DNA of 64,000 bases from Pseudomonadota bacterium (GCA_023451735.1 JAEXYH010000007.1:1-64000); one strand, 5' to 3'; positions 43,061 to 52,275 are shown, counted from the stretch's first letter. Notes: a model not told the origin generated them from the sequence alone. Translations and numbers: made by a program.

Positions 43061-43287
43061 GCCGAGATGCATGCAATCAGATTGAACCCGATCCATGAAA
43101 TCCGAGCAGTGAGACTTTAGTCGATCTGAGCAGGATGGTTAGATTGCCAGCCCTCGTCTCCGTGAGCGTCATTCAACCTATCCCACGCGGCCGGCAGAGG
43201 ATTGTGCCTTGCGATCACAGAGGTGAGAATTCGCAAGGAGCCTTTGCAATACGGGCTGGGACATCGGGACGATTGAAGGATTGAGAT

Positions 43288-43611
43288 ATGCGTAAAAAGA
43301 TCCGAGATCGTAAGGCGACACAAGCCGAGTATCAACGCGGGTATCGTGCCCAACAAGCTGCGTTGCGTAAACCTTCGCGAGATGATGTCGCGCGGGCAGC
43401 GCTGCATTGGATCATCACCGAAGCTCTGGAACGAAACAAAGAAGGCGAACTCGCAAAATGGAGCAGCATCATCGTTTCACGTTTGGTCGAGCAAGGTTTT
43501 GATCGAGATGCGGCGTCATGTCGGATCAATCAGTTGACCGAAATGTATGAGAGCGGCTGGATCTTTCAGAGAAAGCCCCATCTACTCAGGAGTGACCGCA
43601 TTTCAGAATAG
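43288..43611 (+). CDS. hypothetical protein, 107 aa
   Basis: The product is a basic, helical protein. The N-terminus MRKKIRDRKATQAEYQRGYR is strongly positive, and a later segment (SSIIVSRLVEQGFDRDAASCRINQLTEMYESGW) looks like a winged-helix or small DNA-associating fold. AAGGATTGAG precedes the ATG. I do not recognise the family. It stands alone between decayed stretches, and its base composition is close to that of typical genes here. Confidence 0.5.
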   Translation: MRKKIRDRKATQAEYQRGYRAQQAALRKPSRDDVARAALHWIITEALERNKEGELAKWSSIIVSRLVEQGFDRDAASCRINQLTEMYESGWIFQRKPHLLRSDRISE

Positions 43612-44811
43612 CGGCTGTTGAGTCGACATTCTGGGTTGATGAAATCTCGCAGGCATGCCCCAGTACGCGGGCATGAGCCTTGATATCGGCTCCGAAAGCC
43701 GGTTTCGGTGAATGAACGCCATTTGGCTGGTGGTGAAGCCATTTTACATTAGGGTCACATCTCCCTCACACAGCGAACGGATGGACCCTTACTCTTCGAG
43801 GGTTACTAACGGCTGACTTCAGCCCCGTCACGAGAGCCGTTGTGCAGCTAGCTCTCATATCAAGGTCGTTTCTCTGGGCGGTGCGTCATTGGGTGTCAAG
43901 TTCATCGGTGTCATCAATCTGTGAAATAGATCGAGGGCGATGTGAATGCAGTTGCGTACAAATGTTTCGAATTTCGATATTTGCGATTCAGTTACAAACA
44001 TCGTTGTCATTGATCCGCGGATCGATCGCTCGCCTCGGATGCCATTCGGGGGAATTGCGTTACAAAGGTGTACGACGTGAGAATTTTGATCTAATCGCGT
44101 CATGGATGCATTCGGCGAAAGCCGTTCAACGCTTTTTGAGTTGGTTTGCGTTTGAGGCACTGCATGATGCGTTGCTTACCCGTGATTTTAAGTCGTCGGG
44201 AAGGCCGATGACGTTCTTGGCGACTTGATTGAAGTCGTTACCCAGGCATATGCAGTTACGGATTTCTGATTCAGGTTTCGAGATCATCATTTCAAAGATC
44301 GAGCTTTGCGTTGCAGACGTCGATATCCGCGTTGCAAGATTGAGGATTTGCGATTCAAGCCTCGCGGGAAAGTTGGCAACGAGTGCCGCCCAGTGGCTAG
44401 TGGCCGGTCATCCCCATTTTCATGCTCACCTTATGTTCCGGAAGGGCATGAAAGCTTGGTGATCACGCACGTTCTTGGGGCGATCTGTCGGCCGGGGCGG
44501 GGCCATGACACTAGCGTTTCTTCCATAGTTGGCGGTTCTCGAGCGGGACGGCTGGCTACCGGCTTTGATGCGATCGAATGCAAGCCGCTGAATGCTTTTC
44601 TTGGAATGATAGGTCGTTCTCCCCCCGTTACTCCATCCAACGGCGTTGACGTTTGAATCGCATGGTGTCGCATCAAGAAGGATGCAGCGCTGAGCGGTCG
44701 ATTTTGTTGACCGCGCCTGGCGCGAAGTGCGCTAGTCAGCAAATAGGTAAAAGATCCTAGACAAGGATAATGGATCCTGCCAGGTTGCCTTGGTGTTCAA
44801 GGAGCCCGTTC
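43612..44811. other. 1.2-kb stretch without a convincing gene
   Basis: The base composition is visibly more AT-rich than the rest of the window. The open frames of 77-128 codons have no ribosome sites, no domain pattern and odd residue content (for example runs of Ser and Cys). No tRNA, rRNA or clear repeat array was found. It is probably eroded DNA between functional blocks. Confidence 0.5.
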
Positions 44812-45387
44812 ATGTCCCTTCCATCGAACTCAGATCTTGTTAACCGCGTTGTCGCGATGCGGCCGGCTCTGGTGCGGCGAGCGGCCTCCCTGTTGGGCGC
44901 CCGTACCCATATCGGCACGCCTGAGGATTTCGCACAGGATGCGATCGTTGTTGCATTGCAGAGTCTTGATGGATTTGCCGACGAGAGCTTGTCTGGATGG
45001 ATGGCGGCAATGCTACAAAACTGCATCCGGAATGCTGCTCGCCGCGCTCACGTAAAGACATCCGTTTCGCTGTATCGCCCGGAGACTGGAGGCGATGATT
45101 CAGCAGATGCCATCGACTTCCCAGTCGCTGCGGCCCAAGGCGAGCGTCTCGAACTCGTAGATGTCATGGAAGCGCTCAACAAGTTGTCCGCGGCTGATCA
45201 AGAGATCATTTGGATCGGCCGGGTTGAAGGGCTTTCCCATGCGCAGATTGCGCAAAAGCTTCACGCTCCGCTCGGGACTCTTCATTCGCGTCTCGCACGC
45301 GCAACCGCGCGCATGCGGGATGTCTATGAGACAGTGCCTGCTACTGTTGCCGGATATTCTTCGGCTGATCTCCTGCGCGCCGCGTAG
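44812..45387 (+). CDS. ECF-type RNA polymerase sigma factor
   Basis: The ATG at 44812 has AAGGAG upstream; 191 residues. Region 2 is represented by EDFAQDAIVVALQSLDGFAD and SGWMAAMLQNCIRNAARRAH. Region 4 has LSAADQEIIWIGRVEGLSHA and IAQKLHAPLGTLHSRLARA, the -35-binding helix-turn-helix. There is no adjacent anti-sigma gene; instead a ParA-like gene starts 9 bases later. The trio of sigma factor, ParA-like protein and small protein may be a plasmid-borne regulatory module. Confidence 0.83.
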   Translation: MSLPSNSDLVNRVVAMRPALVRRAASLLGARTHIGTPEDFAQDAIVVALQSLDGFADESLSGWMAAMLQNCIRNAARRAHVKTSVSLYRPETGGDDSADAIDFPVAAAQGERLELVDVMEALNKLSAADQEIIWIGRVEGLSHAQIAQKLHAPLGTLHSRLARATARMRDVYETVPATVAGYSSADLLRAA

Positions 45388-45396
45388 ACGATCATC

Positions 45397-46143
45397 ATGA
45401 CGATACAAAAAATTCTGGTTGGCGGATGGAATGGTGGCGGCGGACGCACTCTCACGGCCGCGCTGCTCGCGTACGGTCTGCATTGTCTTGGCCGGCGCCC
45501 TGTCCTGGTCAGGCAAATCCCTGACGGCTCGCCTTCAAGCTTTGATCCGATCGGGGCAACTTTGCCATTGCCGAGCCGGGAACTTGCTTTGTGCGATCGG
45601 TACGCCTTGCCACCCGGCCTTTCGCTGGAGATCGCTGCATTGATCGATGCGGCGGACGAAAGATTCGCATGGGCGTTGCAAGATCTGGCGCGGGAGGAAC
45701 TGGGACATGACGGCATCATGGTCATTGACCTATGTGGCGATCACCGTGCCTTGAATCTTGCCATCGTGGCCCAAGCCTCCGTCGTTCTGGTGCCGGCTCG
45801 TCAGTCCATATTCGCCTGTGACTGGGCTGCACGAGGCGTCGCGCAGCTTTACGATATCCAGCGCGAGCTCCGACACCCCGTCCCTATCGTGACCGCGGCC
45901 ATTGGCTCAGGCAGTAACTCGAACCAACACAGGGAGCGTTTGAGAGCTCTCGTCGGCGACTACGCGTCGGGCCTGCCCTCGATCGCAATTGTCGATGTTC
46001 CGTTTCTCGACGAGGCGACTTTGATCCGGCTCTGGGGGCAACAGCAGATCTGGGAAGAACCGGAGTTGGCGGCACGGTGTCAGATCTTCGCTGCGTCAGT
46101 GCTCGAATATGTCGGTGAAGCGCGAGAGCCGCGCAGTCCGTGA
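45397..46143 (+). CDS. ParA/MinD-like protein with degenerate P-loop
   Basis: The 248-residue sequence has the order of a deviant-Walker ATPase: the N-terminal strand ILVGGWNGGGGRTLTAALLA, a Walker B-like strand DGIMVIDLCGD and a later VPARQS strand. In true ParA proteins the loop is KGGxGKT with two essential Lys; here Asn and Arg take their places (NGGGGRT). ATP hydrolysis of the normal kind is therefore doubtful. It follows an ECF sigma gene and is coupled to the next gene by a 4-base GTGA overlap. The canonical ParA of the replicon is RepA at 48.4 kb. Confidence 0.7.
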   Translation: MTIQKILVGGWNGGGGRTLTAALLAYGLHCLGRRPVLVRQIPDGSPSSFDPIGATLPLPSRELALCDRYALPPGLSLEIAALIDAADERFAWALQDLAREELGHDGIMVIDLCGDHRALNLAIVAQASVVLVPARQSIFACDWAARGVAQLYDIQRELRHPVPIVTAAIGSGSNSNQHRERLRALVGDYASGLPSIAIVDVPFLDEATLIRLWGQQQIWEEPELAARCQIFAASVLEYVGEAREPRSP

Positions 46144-46610
46144 GACGCCACGCGTCTATCGGCGGGCATCCGGTGCGAATACCCGCAGCTTCCCGGCTAC
46201 CTCGCCCATCTACATCTACCAACCAATCATACGCAACACGAGGGTGCCTATTGCTAGTTCGTGATTTCCCATTTCTTGATCCGCGCGGCATCACACCGGA
46301 TATGTCTTCTCGTCTGCAGGCATTGACCGAGGACTGCGTGCTGCTCGGGCAAGGTTTGGCGGCGATTGAGGACAAGGTTCGCGCAGCGCCGGTTCTCGAC
46401 TTGTATACGCCGATCATTTCCCCGCTCGGCTTACAATTGGCCGGCACGGTGACGGGTCATCCGCTCCTGGGGTCCAGAGTGATCGTGACGTCACAAGTTT
46501 GGCTTGCCGATCCGGAAGATCGATGGGTACGGACCCTGTCCCGGTTCTACAGGCTCGCGCGGCGCGGTCCGGATACGCAACTTTCCAAGCTCAATGGCAA
46601 CGTCCATTGA
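46140..46610 (+). CDS. hypothetical protein in the sigma / ParA-like unit
   Basis: The GTG at 46140 overlaps the previous stop by 4 bases, giving 156 residues. The TTG at 46251 with CGAGGG upstream would give a better-looking 119-residue product starting VRDFPFLDPRGITPDMSSR. The C-terminal half has GSRVIVTSQVWLADPEDRWVRTLSRFYRL. No known motif is seen. Its fixed place after the ParA-like gene suggests a shared role. Confidence 0.55.
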   Translation: MRRHASIGGHPVRIPAASRLPRPSTSTNQSYATRGCLLLVRDFPFLDPRGITPDMSSRLQALTEDCVLLGQGLAAIEDKVRAAPVLDLYTPIISPLGLQLAGTVTGHPLLGSRVIVTSQVWLADPEDRWVRTLSRFYRLARRGPDTQLSKLNGNVH

Positions 46611-46734
46611 TCGAAAGACGGCGATCGTTAGAGGGCGAATGATGCGCCAAAAGTCCAATTTTCGGCAGGTTGGTGTGGCATCTTAGCGGCTACTCGGTGG
46701 CGGTTGCCATGATTGTTTGGCGGGGAGTGCCGGA

Positions 46735-47835
46735 TCACATCAAACTCCATGCCCGGAACCGACCGCGGCCGGTAATTTCACGGCAGCCGAGTTCGGCGAC
46801 AAGGCTTTGGGCGGCGCGTTGGCTGATGTCCAGTTCCGCGGCGATCATGCGTGCGGAGACAAGCGGGCGGCTGACCAACAATGCGATGAGGTCGGGCAAG
46901 CGCGAGCTGGATCGCTTGCCGCGCAGCTTCTGTTCAAGGACGAGCTTGGCGGCGCTCCAGGTCTCGTGATGCCGGAGCCCCTCCTGCGCGCCCGCGGTCA
47001 ATGCGCGGAGACCGGCGATATAGCGTTGAGAGGTCACGTTGATGCGTCGGTCTTTCAAGGGAATGGTGCGGAGGCCGCAGCCGATCAAAGAGAGATGGGC
47101 GTAGGTCTTCTCTCGTTGCTTGAGAACAGCTGCCGTCAGAAGCCGGCCGACCCATCTTTCATGCTGCAGCGGCTCCAACGCATTCCATGCATCGTCGAGC
47201 GCGACGGCAGCCAGGGTCGGTGGCCATTCTCGCGTGGCATCGGCCACGGTCAACCATTCGCTAATGCGGCCGCCCTCGTCCCAGTCCTGATCATGAATCA
47301 AATAGCGATCGGGATCGGCGAGGCGGCTCAACGCCAGTTCGGCTTTCGCAGCCAACGCGTCGGATACACGCAGCGCCTGGGCTAAATCGTCATCCTCGTC
47401 GAAGTCCGGCATGACGTCTTGATCATCGTCGTCGTCTGCGAAGATCGATGCGTCATCGTCCGGGGTAACGTTGGGCGCCAACGCCCCCCTCCCCGCGAGT
47501 TCGGTGATCAGGTCGTTCGAAAGCGCGACGTTGTCCTGGCGTGCGAGGCGTCGCCGGGATCGCAGGATCGTATGGGCCGTGGTCAACTCGTGTGTCGGCG
47601 CGCGGACATCCATCTTCGCATCATGGAGTACAAGATCTTCCAGCAAGACGAGCTCGCCTTCCAGACCAAGAACGGCCTGCGCTTCCAGGAAATGACAGCG
47701 CGCAATCCACCCGTCTTTGATCGCGCTTTTGGCGATCCGCTCGTCCAGGCGCGCAACGGCATCCTCGGCTGCAGTCACCTCATTGATGATCTTCGACCAC
47801 GGTATTTCCGGAAGCCGATATGGTGAATAAAGCAT
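46735..47835 (-). CDS. DUF1612 / HTH_13 plasmid protein (RHE_PE00001 family)
   Basis: The 366-residue product (an upstream ATG at 47871 is also possible) begins YSPYRLPEIPWSKIINEVTA and has a long helical N-terminal region with an acidic insert (about residues 135-165, mostly Asp). The C-terminal part has RWVGRLLTAAVLKQREKTYAHL, and a closing helix-turn-helix, VSARMIAAELDISQRAAQSLV. This is the pattern of a family frequent on rhizobial plasmids, often beside repABC. It is likely a DNA-binding protein of the plasmid backbone, transcribed away from repA. Confidence 0.8.
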   Translation of the reverse strand: MLYSPYRLPEIPWSKIINEVTAAEDAVARLDERIAKSAIKDGWIARCHFLEAQAVLGLEGELVLLEDLVLHDAKMDVRAPTHELTTAHTILRSRRRLARQDNVALSNDLITELAGRGALAPNVTPDDDASIFADDDDDQDVMPDFDEDDDLAQALRVSDALAAKAELALSRLADPDRYLIHDQDWDEGGRISEWLTVADATREWPPTLAAVALDDAWNALEPLQHERWVGRLLTAAVLKQREKTYAHLSLIGCGLRTIPLKDRRINVTSQRYIAGLRALTAGAQEGLRHHETWSAAKLVLEQKLRGKRSSSRLPDLIALLVSRPLVSARMIAAELDISQRAAQSLVAELGCREITGRGRFRAWSLM

Positions 47836-48228
47836 TGATTTACGCGGTATAAGGCGCCCAAGTGGAAGCAAAAAGGGTGTTAACTTCCGCTACTTGATCC
47901 GACTCGGTTCCGAGTCCGCAAGCAAGTTTATTCGCGGCAGGGCAAATAAATCGGGAGTGGTGCCGTGGCCTGTCTGGTTCGGAAAACCCGTCTTCGCTCT
48001 TAAAGCTGCGGCGGACAAGTCGTGCGCTCCTCACCATGACGGTGTTCGATGGACCGTGTGCTCTTTCCTCACCTCACCCTAATTTGACCGCGATTGCACT
48101 CAGCCATGAGGAGAGAGGCTTCTTTTGGTCGTGTCCCTGAAGGGGCACGCGCTGCCATCGACAGTTCATATGCGACGGTTATTAATTTGGATCCTTAACC
48201 AACACCGTTGAACGCCGACCTCCGGGCA

Positions 48229-48244
48229 GTTGACCGCGGTCAAC
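48229..48244. promoter_or_regulatory. parS: parS-type centromere site 1
   Basis: GTTGACCGCGGTCAAC is a perfect 16-bp palindrome and fits the repABC parS form GTT-N4-GC-N4-AAC. It lies 195 bases before repA. RepB is expected to bind here and RepA to move the complex at partition. Confidence 0.8.
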
Positions 48245-48262
48245 TCATGTAATGGTTAGAAA

Positions 48263-48278
48263 GTTGACCGCGGTCAAC
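48263..48278. promoter_or_regulatory. parS: parS-type centromere site 2
   Basis: An identical copy of the 16-bp palindrome, offset by 34 bases from the first (about three helical turns), so both face nearly the same side of the DNA. Confidence 0.8.
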
Positions 48279-48438
48279 CAGGTTAACGCGCTCGAAAAAT
48301 CATGCATCTGCGGCACCACGCTCCCGGCTATGCCGTAAGCCTTAACAGCGGATTAACCCTTTCTTTATTGCGGGGGCATACAGAATCGGGCGTAGTAACG
48401 CCATTCAGGCTGATTAACGCGATTTCGCGTAACTGAAA

Positions 48439-49674
48439 GTGAGAGCCGTGTCTTTAGCCGACGAGAGCAGTTTCGATTCGGGGGCGTCACAACGCTCGCC
48501 CGCCATTCACGAAATGATCGCCGCCGACGCCAAGGAGCTGTCGGCGCGCCTTGTCGCGCATCGGCTCAAGCTGTTTCCGCCGAAAGCCACCAAGACGCTC
48601 CGGAAATTCTCATCGACTGAAGCGGCCAAGCTGGTCGGCGTCAAGGATTCCTATCTGCGGCAGCTATCGCTGGAAGGGAAGGGGCCTGCCCCTGAAATCG
48701 GGACCGGCGGTCGCCGGGTCTATTCCCTGGATATGGTCCATGCCCTTCGCGCCTATCTGGACGAGAACGGCAAGGCGTCGCGCCAGTATCTTCCGAAAAG
48801 AAGGGAAGGGGATCATCTCCAGGTGATCGGCGTCGTTAATTTCAAAGGCGGCTCCGGAAAGACCACCACCGCCGCGCATCTGGCGCAGCATTTTGCCTTG
48901 CAGGGATTTCGTGTGCTGGCGATCGATCTCGATCCGCAAGCATCGCTGTCGGCGCTGCACGGCTACCAGCCGGAATTCGATGTCGAGGAGAATGGCACGC
49001 TATATGGCGCGATCCGGTATGACGAAAGCCGCCGCGAACTCGCCGACATCATTCGCCCCACTTATTTCCCGCTGCTCGACATCGTCCCGGCCAATATCGA
49101 GCTGATGGAGTTCGAGCACGAAACGCCGAAGGCGCTGGCGCAGCGCCAGGATGGCGATCCGCTCTTCTTCGCGCGCGTGGCGCGCGTGCTCGGCTCGGTG
49201 GAGGATCGCTATGATGTGGTGGTCATCGATTGCCCGCCGCAACTCGGCTTCCTCACCTTGTCGGCGCTCTGCGCTGCGACCGCGGTTTTGATTCCGGTGC
49301 ATCCGCAGATGCTCGACGTGATGTCGATGTCGCAATTCCTGCTGATGACCTCCGACCTACTCGAAGTGGTTGCCCATGCGGGTGGCAATATGAACTACGA
49401 CTGGATGCGATACCTCGTCACGCGCTACGAGCCGGGCGATGGACCGCAGGCGCAGATGGTCGGTTTCATGCAGTCGCTGTTCGGTGAGCGGATGGTCGCG
49501 CATATGATGCTCAAGAGCACAGCCATCAGCGATGCCGGCATCACCAAGCAAACACTTTACGAGGTCCCGCGCGAGCAGTTCACGCGATCGACCTATGATC
49601 GCGCGATGGAGTCACTCGACGGGGTGAATGGCGAGATTCAGGATCTCGTACTCAAGGCCTGGGGGAGGGCGTAA
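48439..49674 (+). CDS. repA: plasmid partition ATPase RepA
   Basis: GTG at 48439 (411 residues) or GTG at 48448 may start it. Residues 55-115 form a helix-turn-helix (KFSSTEAAKLVGVKDSYLRQ) that lets RepA repress its own operon. The deviant Walker A FKGGSGKTTT is at about 135-144, followed by LAIDLDPQASLSAL and VVIDCPPQLGFLT. It drives movement of RepB-parS complexes and autoregulates repABC. The stop shares one base with the repB start (TAATG). Confidence 0.92.
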   Translation: MRAVSLADESSFDSGASQRSPAIHEMIAADAKELSARLVAHRLKLFPPKATKTLRKFSSTEAAKLVGVKDSYLRQLSLEGKGPAPEIGTGGRRVYSLDMVHALRAYLDENGKASRQYLPKRREGDHLQVIGVVNFKGGSGKTTTAAHLAQHFALQGFRVLAIDLDPQASLSALHGYQPEFDVEENGTLYGAIRYDESRRELADIIRPTYFPLLDIVPANIELMEFEHETPKALAQRQDGDPLFFARVARVLGSVEDRYDVVVIDCPPQLGFLTLSALCAATAVLIPVHPQMLDVMSMSQFLLMTSDLLEVVAHAGGNMNYDWMRYLVTRYEPGDGPQAQMVGFMQSLFGERMVAHMMLKSTAISDAGITKQTLYEVPREQFTRSTYDRAMESLDGVNGEIQDLVLKAWGRA

Positions 49675-50684
49675 TGGCGCGCAAGAATCTGCTGGCAGGT
49701 TTGCTGGACGATCCCGCGCCTAAGGCGCCTGTTGCTGCGCATCAGGACGCGATGAAGCCCGCAGCGTCGGCCTTCGGTCATCGCGGCGTCGTTGGGGCCA
49801 TGAGCCGTTCGCTGGAAAAAATGTCGGCAGACAGCGATGCTACGAAAGCGCTCGCCGCTCTGTTTGCGAAAGGCGAGGCGGTCGTCGAGATCGATCCATC
49901 CGCGATCGATGCATCATTCGTTCCGGACCGCATGCCGGGATCTGACGAAGACCATGCCGCATTGGTGACGTCGATTGCAGACACCGGCCAGCTCGTTCCG
50001 GTTCTGCTGCGGCCGCATCCGCAGGATCCGACCCGTTTCCAGACGGCCTACGGCCATCGCCGTATCCGCGCGCTAAGCGAATTGCGTAAGCCGGTGCGGG
50101 CCATCATTCGCAAGATGACCGATGAAGAACTCGTCATCGCGCAGGGCAAGGAGAATGGCGAGCGCCGTGATCTATCTTTCATCGAACGCGCGAATTACGC
50201 GGTCGCGCTCGAAGCGCGCAACTTCAAGCGTGAGGTGATCGGTGCGGCGCTCAGTGTCGATAAGACCGAACTGTCGCGATTGATCAGTGTCGGCCGTTCG
50301 ATCCCGAAGCGGCTGATCGATGCGATCGGTCCCGCGCCGAAAACCGGACGCCGGCGATGGATGGAGCTGGAGGAGCTGCTCAAGTCGCGCGGTCACTCCG
50401 AGGCCGTGACGAACGAATTGATCGCAGACGACCGCTTTCTGAAAGCCGATACCGATGCGCGCTTCCTGTTGGCTTGCGCAGCACTCGCACCGGGCAAGCC
50501 GGCCAAGGTGCCGGCAGCGGCCTGGACCAGCGAGGACGGCAAGAAGGTGGCCTCGATCGGCCGACGCACAGGAGAGCGCGTCACCCTCGCCGTCAATGAA
50601 AAGCTTGCACCGGGTTTCGGCGACTTCGTCATCGATCGCCTGGCGTCGCTCTATGCCGACTATCTGAAGGGGAGGGGCGCCTAG
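49674..50684 (+). CDS. repB: plasmid partition protein RepB (ParB family)
   Basis: The 336-residue protein has the ParB N-terminal domain (SIADTGQLVPVLLRPHP; FQTAYGHRRIRALSEL, a variant of the CTPase GxRR box; GKENGERRDLSFIERANYA) and a KorB-like helix-turn-helix (KREVIGAALSVDKTELSRLI). It should bind the two parS palindromes upstream of repA. It is translationally coupled to repA by a 1-base overlap. The region after it encodes the counter-transcribed RNA. Confidence 0.92.
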   Translation: MARKNLLAGLLDDPAPKAPVAAHQDAMKPAASAFGHRGVVGAMSRSLEKMSADSDATKALAALFAKGEAVVEIDPSAIDASFVPDRMPGSDEDHAALVTSIADTGQLVPVLLRPHPQDPTRFQTAYGHRRIRALSELRKPVRAIIRKMTDEELVIAQGKENGERRDLSFIERANYAVALEARNFKREVIGAALSVDKTELSRLISVGRSIPKRLIDAIGPAPKTGRRRWMELEELLKSRGHSEAVTNELIADDRFLKADTDARFLLACAALAPGKPAKVPAAAWTSEDGKKVASIGRRTGERVTLAVNEKLAPGFGDFVIDRLASLYADYLKGRGA

Positions 50685-50779
50685 CCCGTCTCGTCTGATC
50701 GCGGCATGCGCGGTCGGCGAAAGCTTGGCCGCCGAGATTTGTAGCCGTGCGTAACGAATTCTAACGAAGGAGCTCGAAG

Positions 50780-50820
50780 CAAAGAAAAAGGCCCCCAGAA
50801 CGTATCCGCTCCGGAAGCCT
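50780..50820 (-). terminator. rho-independent terminator of the ctRNA
   Basis: On the minus strand AGGCTTCC pairs with GGGGGCCT (8 pairs, two of them G-T) around a 16-base loop, directly followed by TTTTTCTTT. The plus-strand image may also form in the repC leader. Confidence 0.7.
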
Positions 50821-50836
50821 TCTCTAACGTGTAAGC
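50781..50836 (-). ncRNA. counter-transcribed RNA (IncA / ctRNA) controlling repC
   Basis: In repABC replicons a small antisense RNA from the repB-repC gap limits repC translation and sets copy number and incompatibility. Here a minus-strand promoter (TTGACT, 17 bases, TTCTCT) is followed about 60 bases later by a stem-loop and T-run. The start and end are estimated from those signals, giving an RNA of about 55 bases. Confidence 0.75.
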
Positions 50837-50842
50837 AGCCTT

Positions 50843-50871
50843 AGAGAATCACGGTCGCGAATCTCAGTCAA
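50843..50871 (-). promoter_or_regulatory. ctRNA promoter
   Basis: The minus strand reads TTGACT (50871-50866), a 17-base spacer and TTCTCT (50848-50843). The -35 is strong and the -10 weak. Confidence 0.6.
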
Positions 50872-50933
50872 GTGATTTCCAGCCGGATACGATTCACGGT
50901 GGACTCTTTCTTTGCCTGAAAAAGGCAAAGACG

Positions 50934-52160
50934 ATGAATGACAGCCACCCGACGACGCCCTTTGGGCGTCGAACGCTGACGCTTGCCATGGTGGCAAGCC
51001 AGGCGAATGCTCGCGCTTGCCCTGAAGACAGCGCAGTTCACAAATGGAAGACGTTTCGCGCCATCACCGATGCCAAGGATCGGCTGAATATTTCCGATCG
51101 ATCGCTGACGGTGCTGAACGCGTTGCTGACCTGCCATCCCGACACCGTGCTGTCGCCCGGTAAGGATCTGATCGTCTTCCCGTCGAACCGTTCACTCGGC
51201 GACCGCACTCATGGCATGGCCGATACGACGCTGCGCAGGCATCTGTTCGCGTTGGTAGCGGCCGGTCTCATCATTCGCAGGGACAGTCCCAACGGCAAGC
51301 GCTACGCGCGCAGGGCAGGGGACGGCAGCGTCGATCAGGCGTTCGGTTTCGATCTCACGCCGATCGTGGCACGCGCGCAGGAATTCGCACGGCTGTCGGA
51401 AGAGGTACGGCTCGAGCGTCGCTTGACGGCGTTGGCCCGCGAGCGCGTGACGATTCTGCGCCGGGACATTGCCAAGATGATCGGCGTGGCCGTTGAAGAA
51501 GGCGCAGCAGGCGACTGGACGCGATTGCAGCGCGAGTTTGCGTTGCTTAGCGGCCGCCTCCCGCGTTCGGTGACGGCGGCCCTGCTGGAGCCGTTGGCGA
51601 AGCGCCTGGAAGAACTGGCGATCGAGGTGGCTAAGCTATTGGAATCTCATGTCTCAACACAGAATATGGATGGCAATGACGTCCATTCCGGTGCGCACTA
51701 TCAGAATTCAAATACAGACCCCTTTACTGAATCTGAACCAGACTTCCAAGGAAGCGGGGGGCGGGTACCGGAGCATCAAGCAGCGTCAGAGCCCACGGCG
51801 AAACCCCGGCCGAGCAGCTTCCCCCTCGGGATGATCCTGAAGGCATGCCCGGACATCGCGATGTATACCCGCGACGGCATTTCGGACTGGGGCGATCTGA
51901 TTGTCGCGGCCGGCGTGGTGCGCGCCGCGCTCGGCGTCAGCCCCAGTGCATGGGAGGACGCGAAGCAGGCGATGAGCGACATGGATGCGGCCGTCACGGT
52001 CGCGGCCATCCTGCAGCGAGCGGAAGAGATCAAGAGTCCCGGCGGATATCTGCGTGGCCTGACTGCGAAGGCGAGGGCAGGGAGCTATTCGGTCGGTCCG
52101 GTCATCATGGCCTTGTGGCGCAAACAGGCGAGTGCCTCGAAGGGCAGGGACGCGGGATGA
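50934..52160 (+). CDS. repC: plasmid replication initiator RepC
   Basis: The 408-residue protein opens with a helix-turn-helix-rich domain (FGRRTLTLAMVASQANAR; FRAITDAKDRLNISDRSLTV; LIVFPSNRSLGDRTHGM; ADTTLRRHLFALVAAGLI). After a variable linker (about 240-290) comes the conserved C-terminal domain (LGMILKACPDIAMYTRDGIS; GGYLRGLTAKARAG). RepC initiates replication at an origin inside its own gene. Expression is expected to be limited by the antisense RNA in the 249-base gap upstream. Confidence 0.92.
   Translation: MNDSHPTTPFGRRTLTLAMVASQANARACPEDSAVHKWKTFRAITDAKDRLNISDRSLTVLNALLTCHPDTVLSPGKDLIVFPSNRSLGDRTHGMADTTLRRHLFALVAAGLIIRRDSPNGKRYARRAGDGSVDQAFGFDLTPIVARAQEFARLSEEVRLERRLTALARERVTILRRDIAKMIGVAVEEGAAGDWTRLQREFALLSGRLPRSVTAALLEPLAKRLEELAIEVAKLLESHVSTQNMDGNDVHSGAHYQNSNTDPFTESEPDFQGSGGRVPEHQAASEPTAKPRPSSFPLGMILKACPDIAMYTRDGISDWGDLIVAAGVVRAALGVSPSAWEDAKQAMSDMDAAVTVAAILQRAEEIKSPGGYLRGLTAKARAGSYSVGPVIMALWRKQASASKGRDAG
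51630..51760. other. probable replication origin inside repC
   Basis: The segment encoding the non-conserved RepC linker is clearly more AT-rich than the flanking gene (for example TATCAGAATTCAAATACAGA). In studied repABC plasmids the origin lies in such a segment within repC. The location is inferred from that precedent and base composition. Confidence 0.5.
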
Positions 52161-52275
52161 TAGATTTAGGGAAATGCGGTCGTCGCCGCTGGGGAACATG
52201 GCTGGGAATGCCCGCTGGTCTCGGTATCTTAAGACGCCAAAAAGCCGCTTAGCGGTGCCTTGAGCCACCAATGTG

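Larger units (their letters stand above)
47836..48438. other. repA upstream region
   Basis: About 600 bases between the divergent DUF1612 gene and repA. It holds two parS-type palindromes (annotated separately) and AT-rich stretches at 48180-48205 and 48350-48375 that probably include the repABC promoter. A small stem-loop GTGTCCC-TGAA-GGGGCAC lies at about 48139-48156. No gene is seen. Confidence 0.5.

Noticed and set aside
43842..44228. 128-codon open frame in the gene-poor stretch
   Set aside because: No ribosome site, no protein-like pattern, and located in AT-rich eroded DNA.
43979..44357. ATTTGCGATTCA occurring twice (43979 and 44346) as a possible repeat array
   Set aside because: Only two exact copies with irregular spacing; 12-base matches are expected by chance in 64 kb. 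Not a CRISPR or iteron set.
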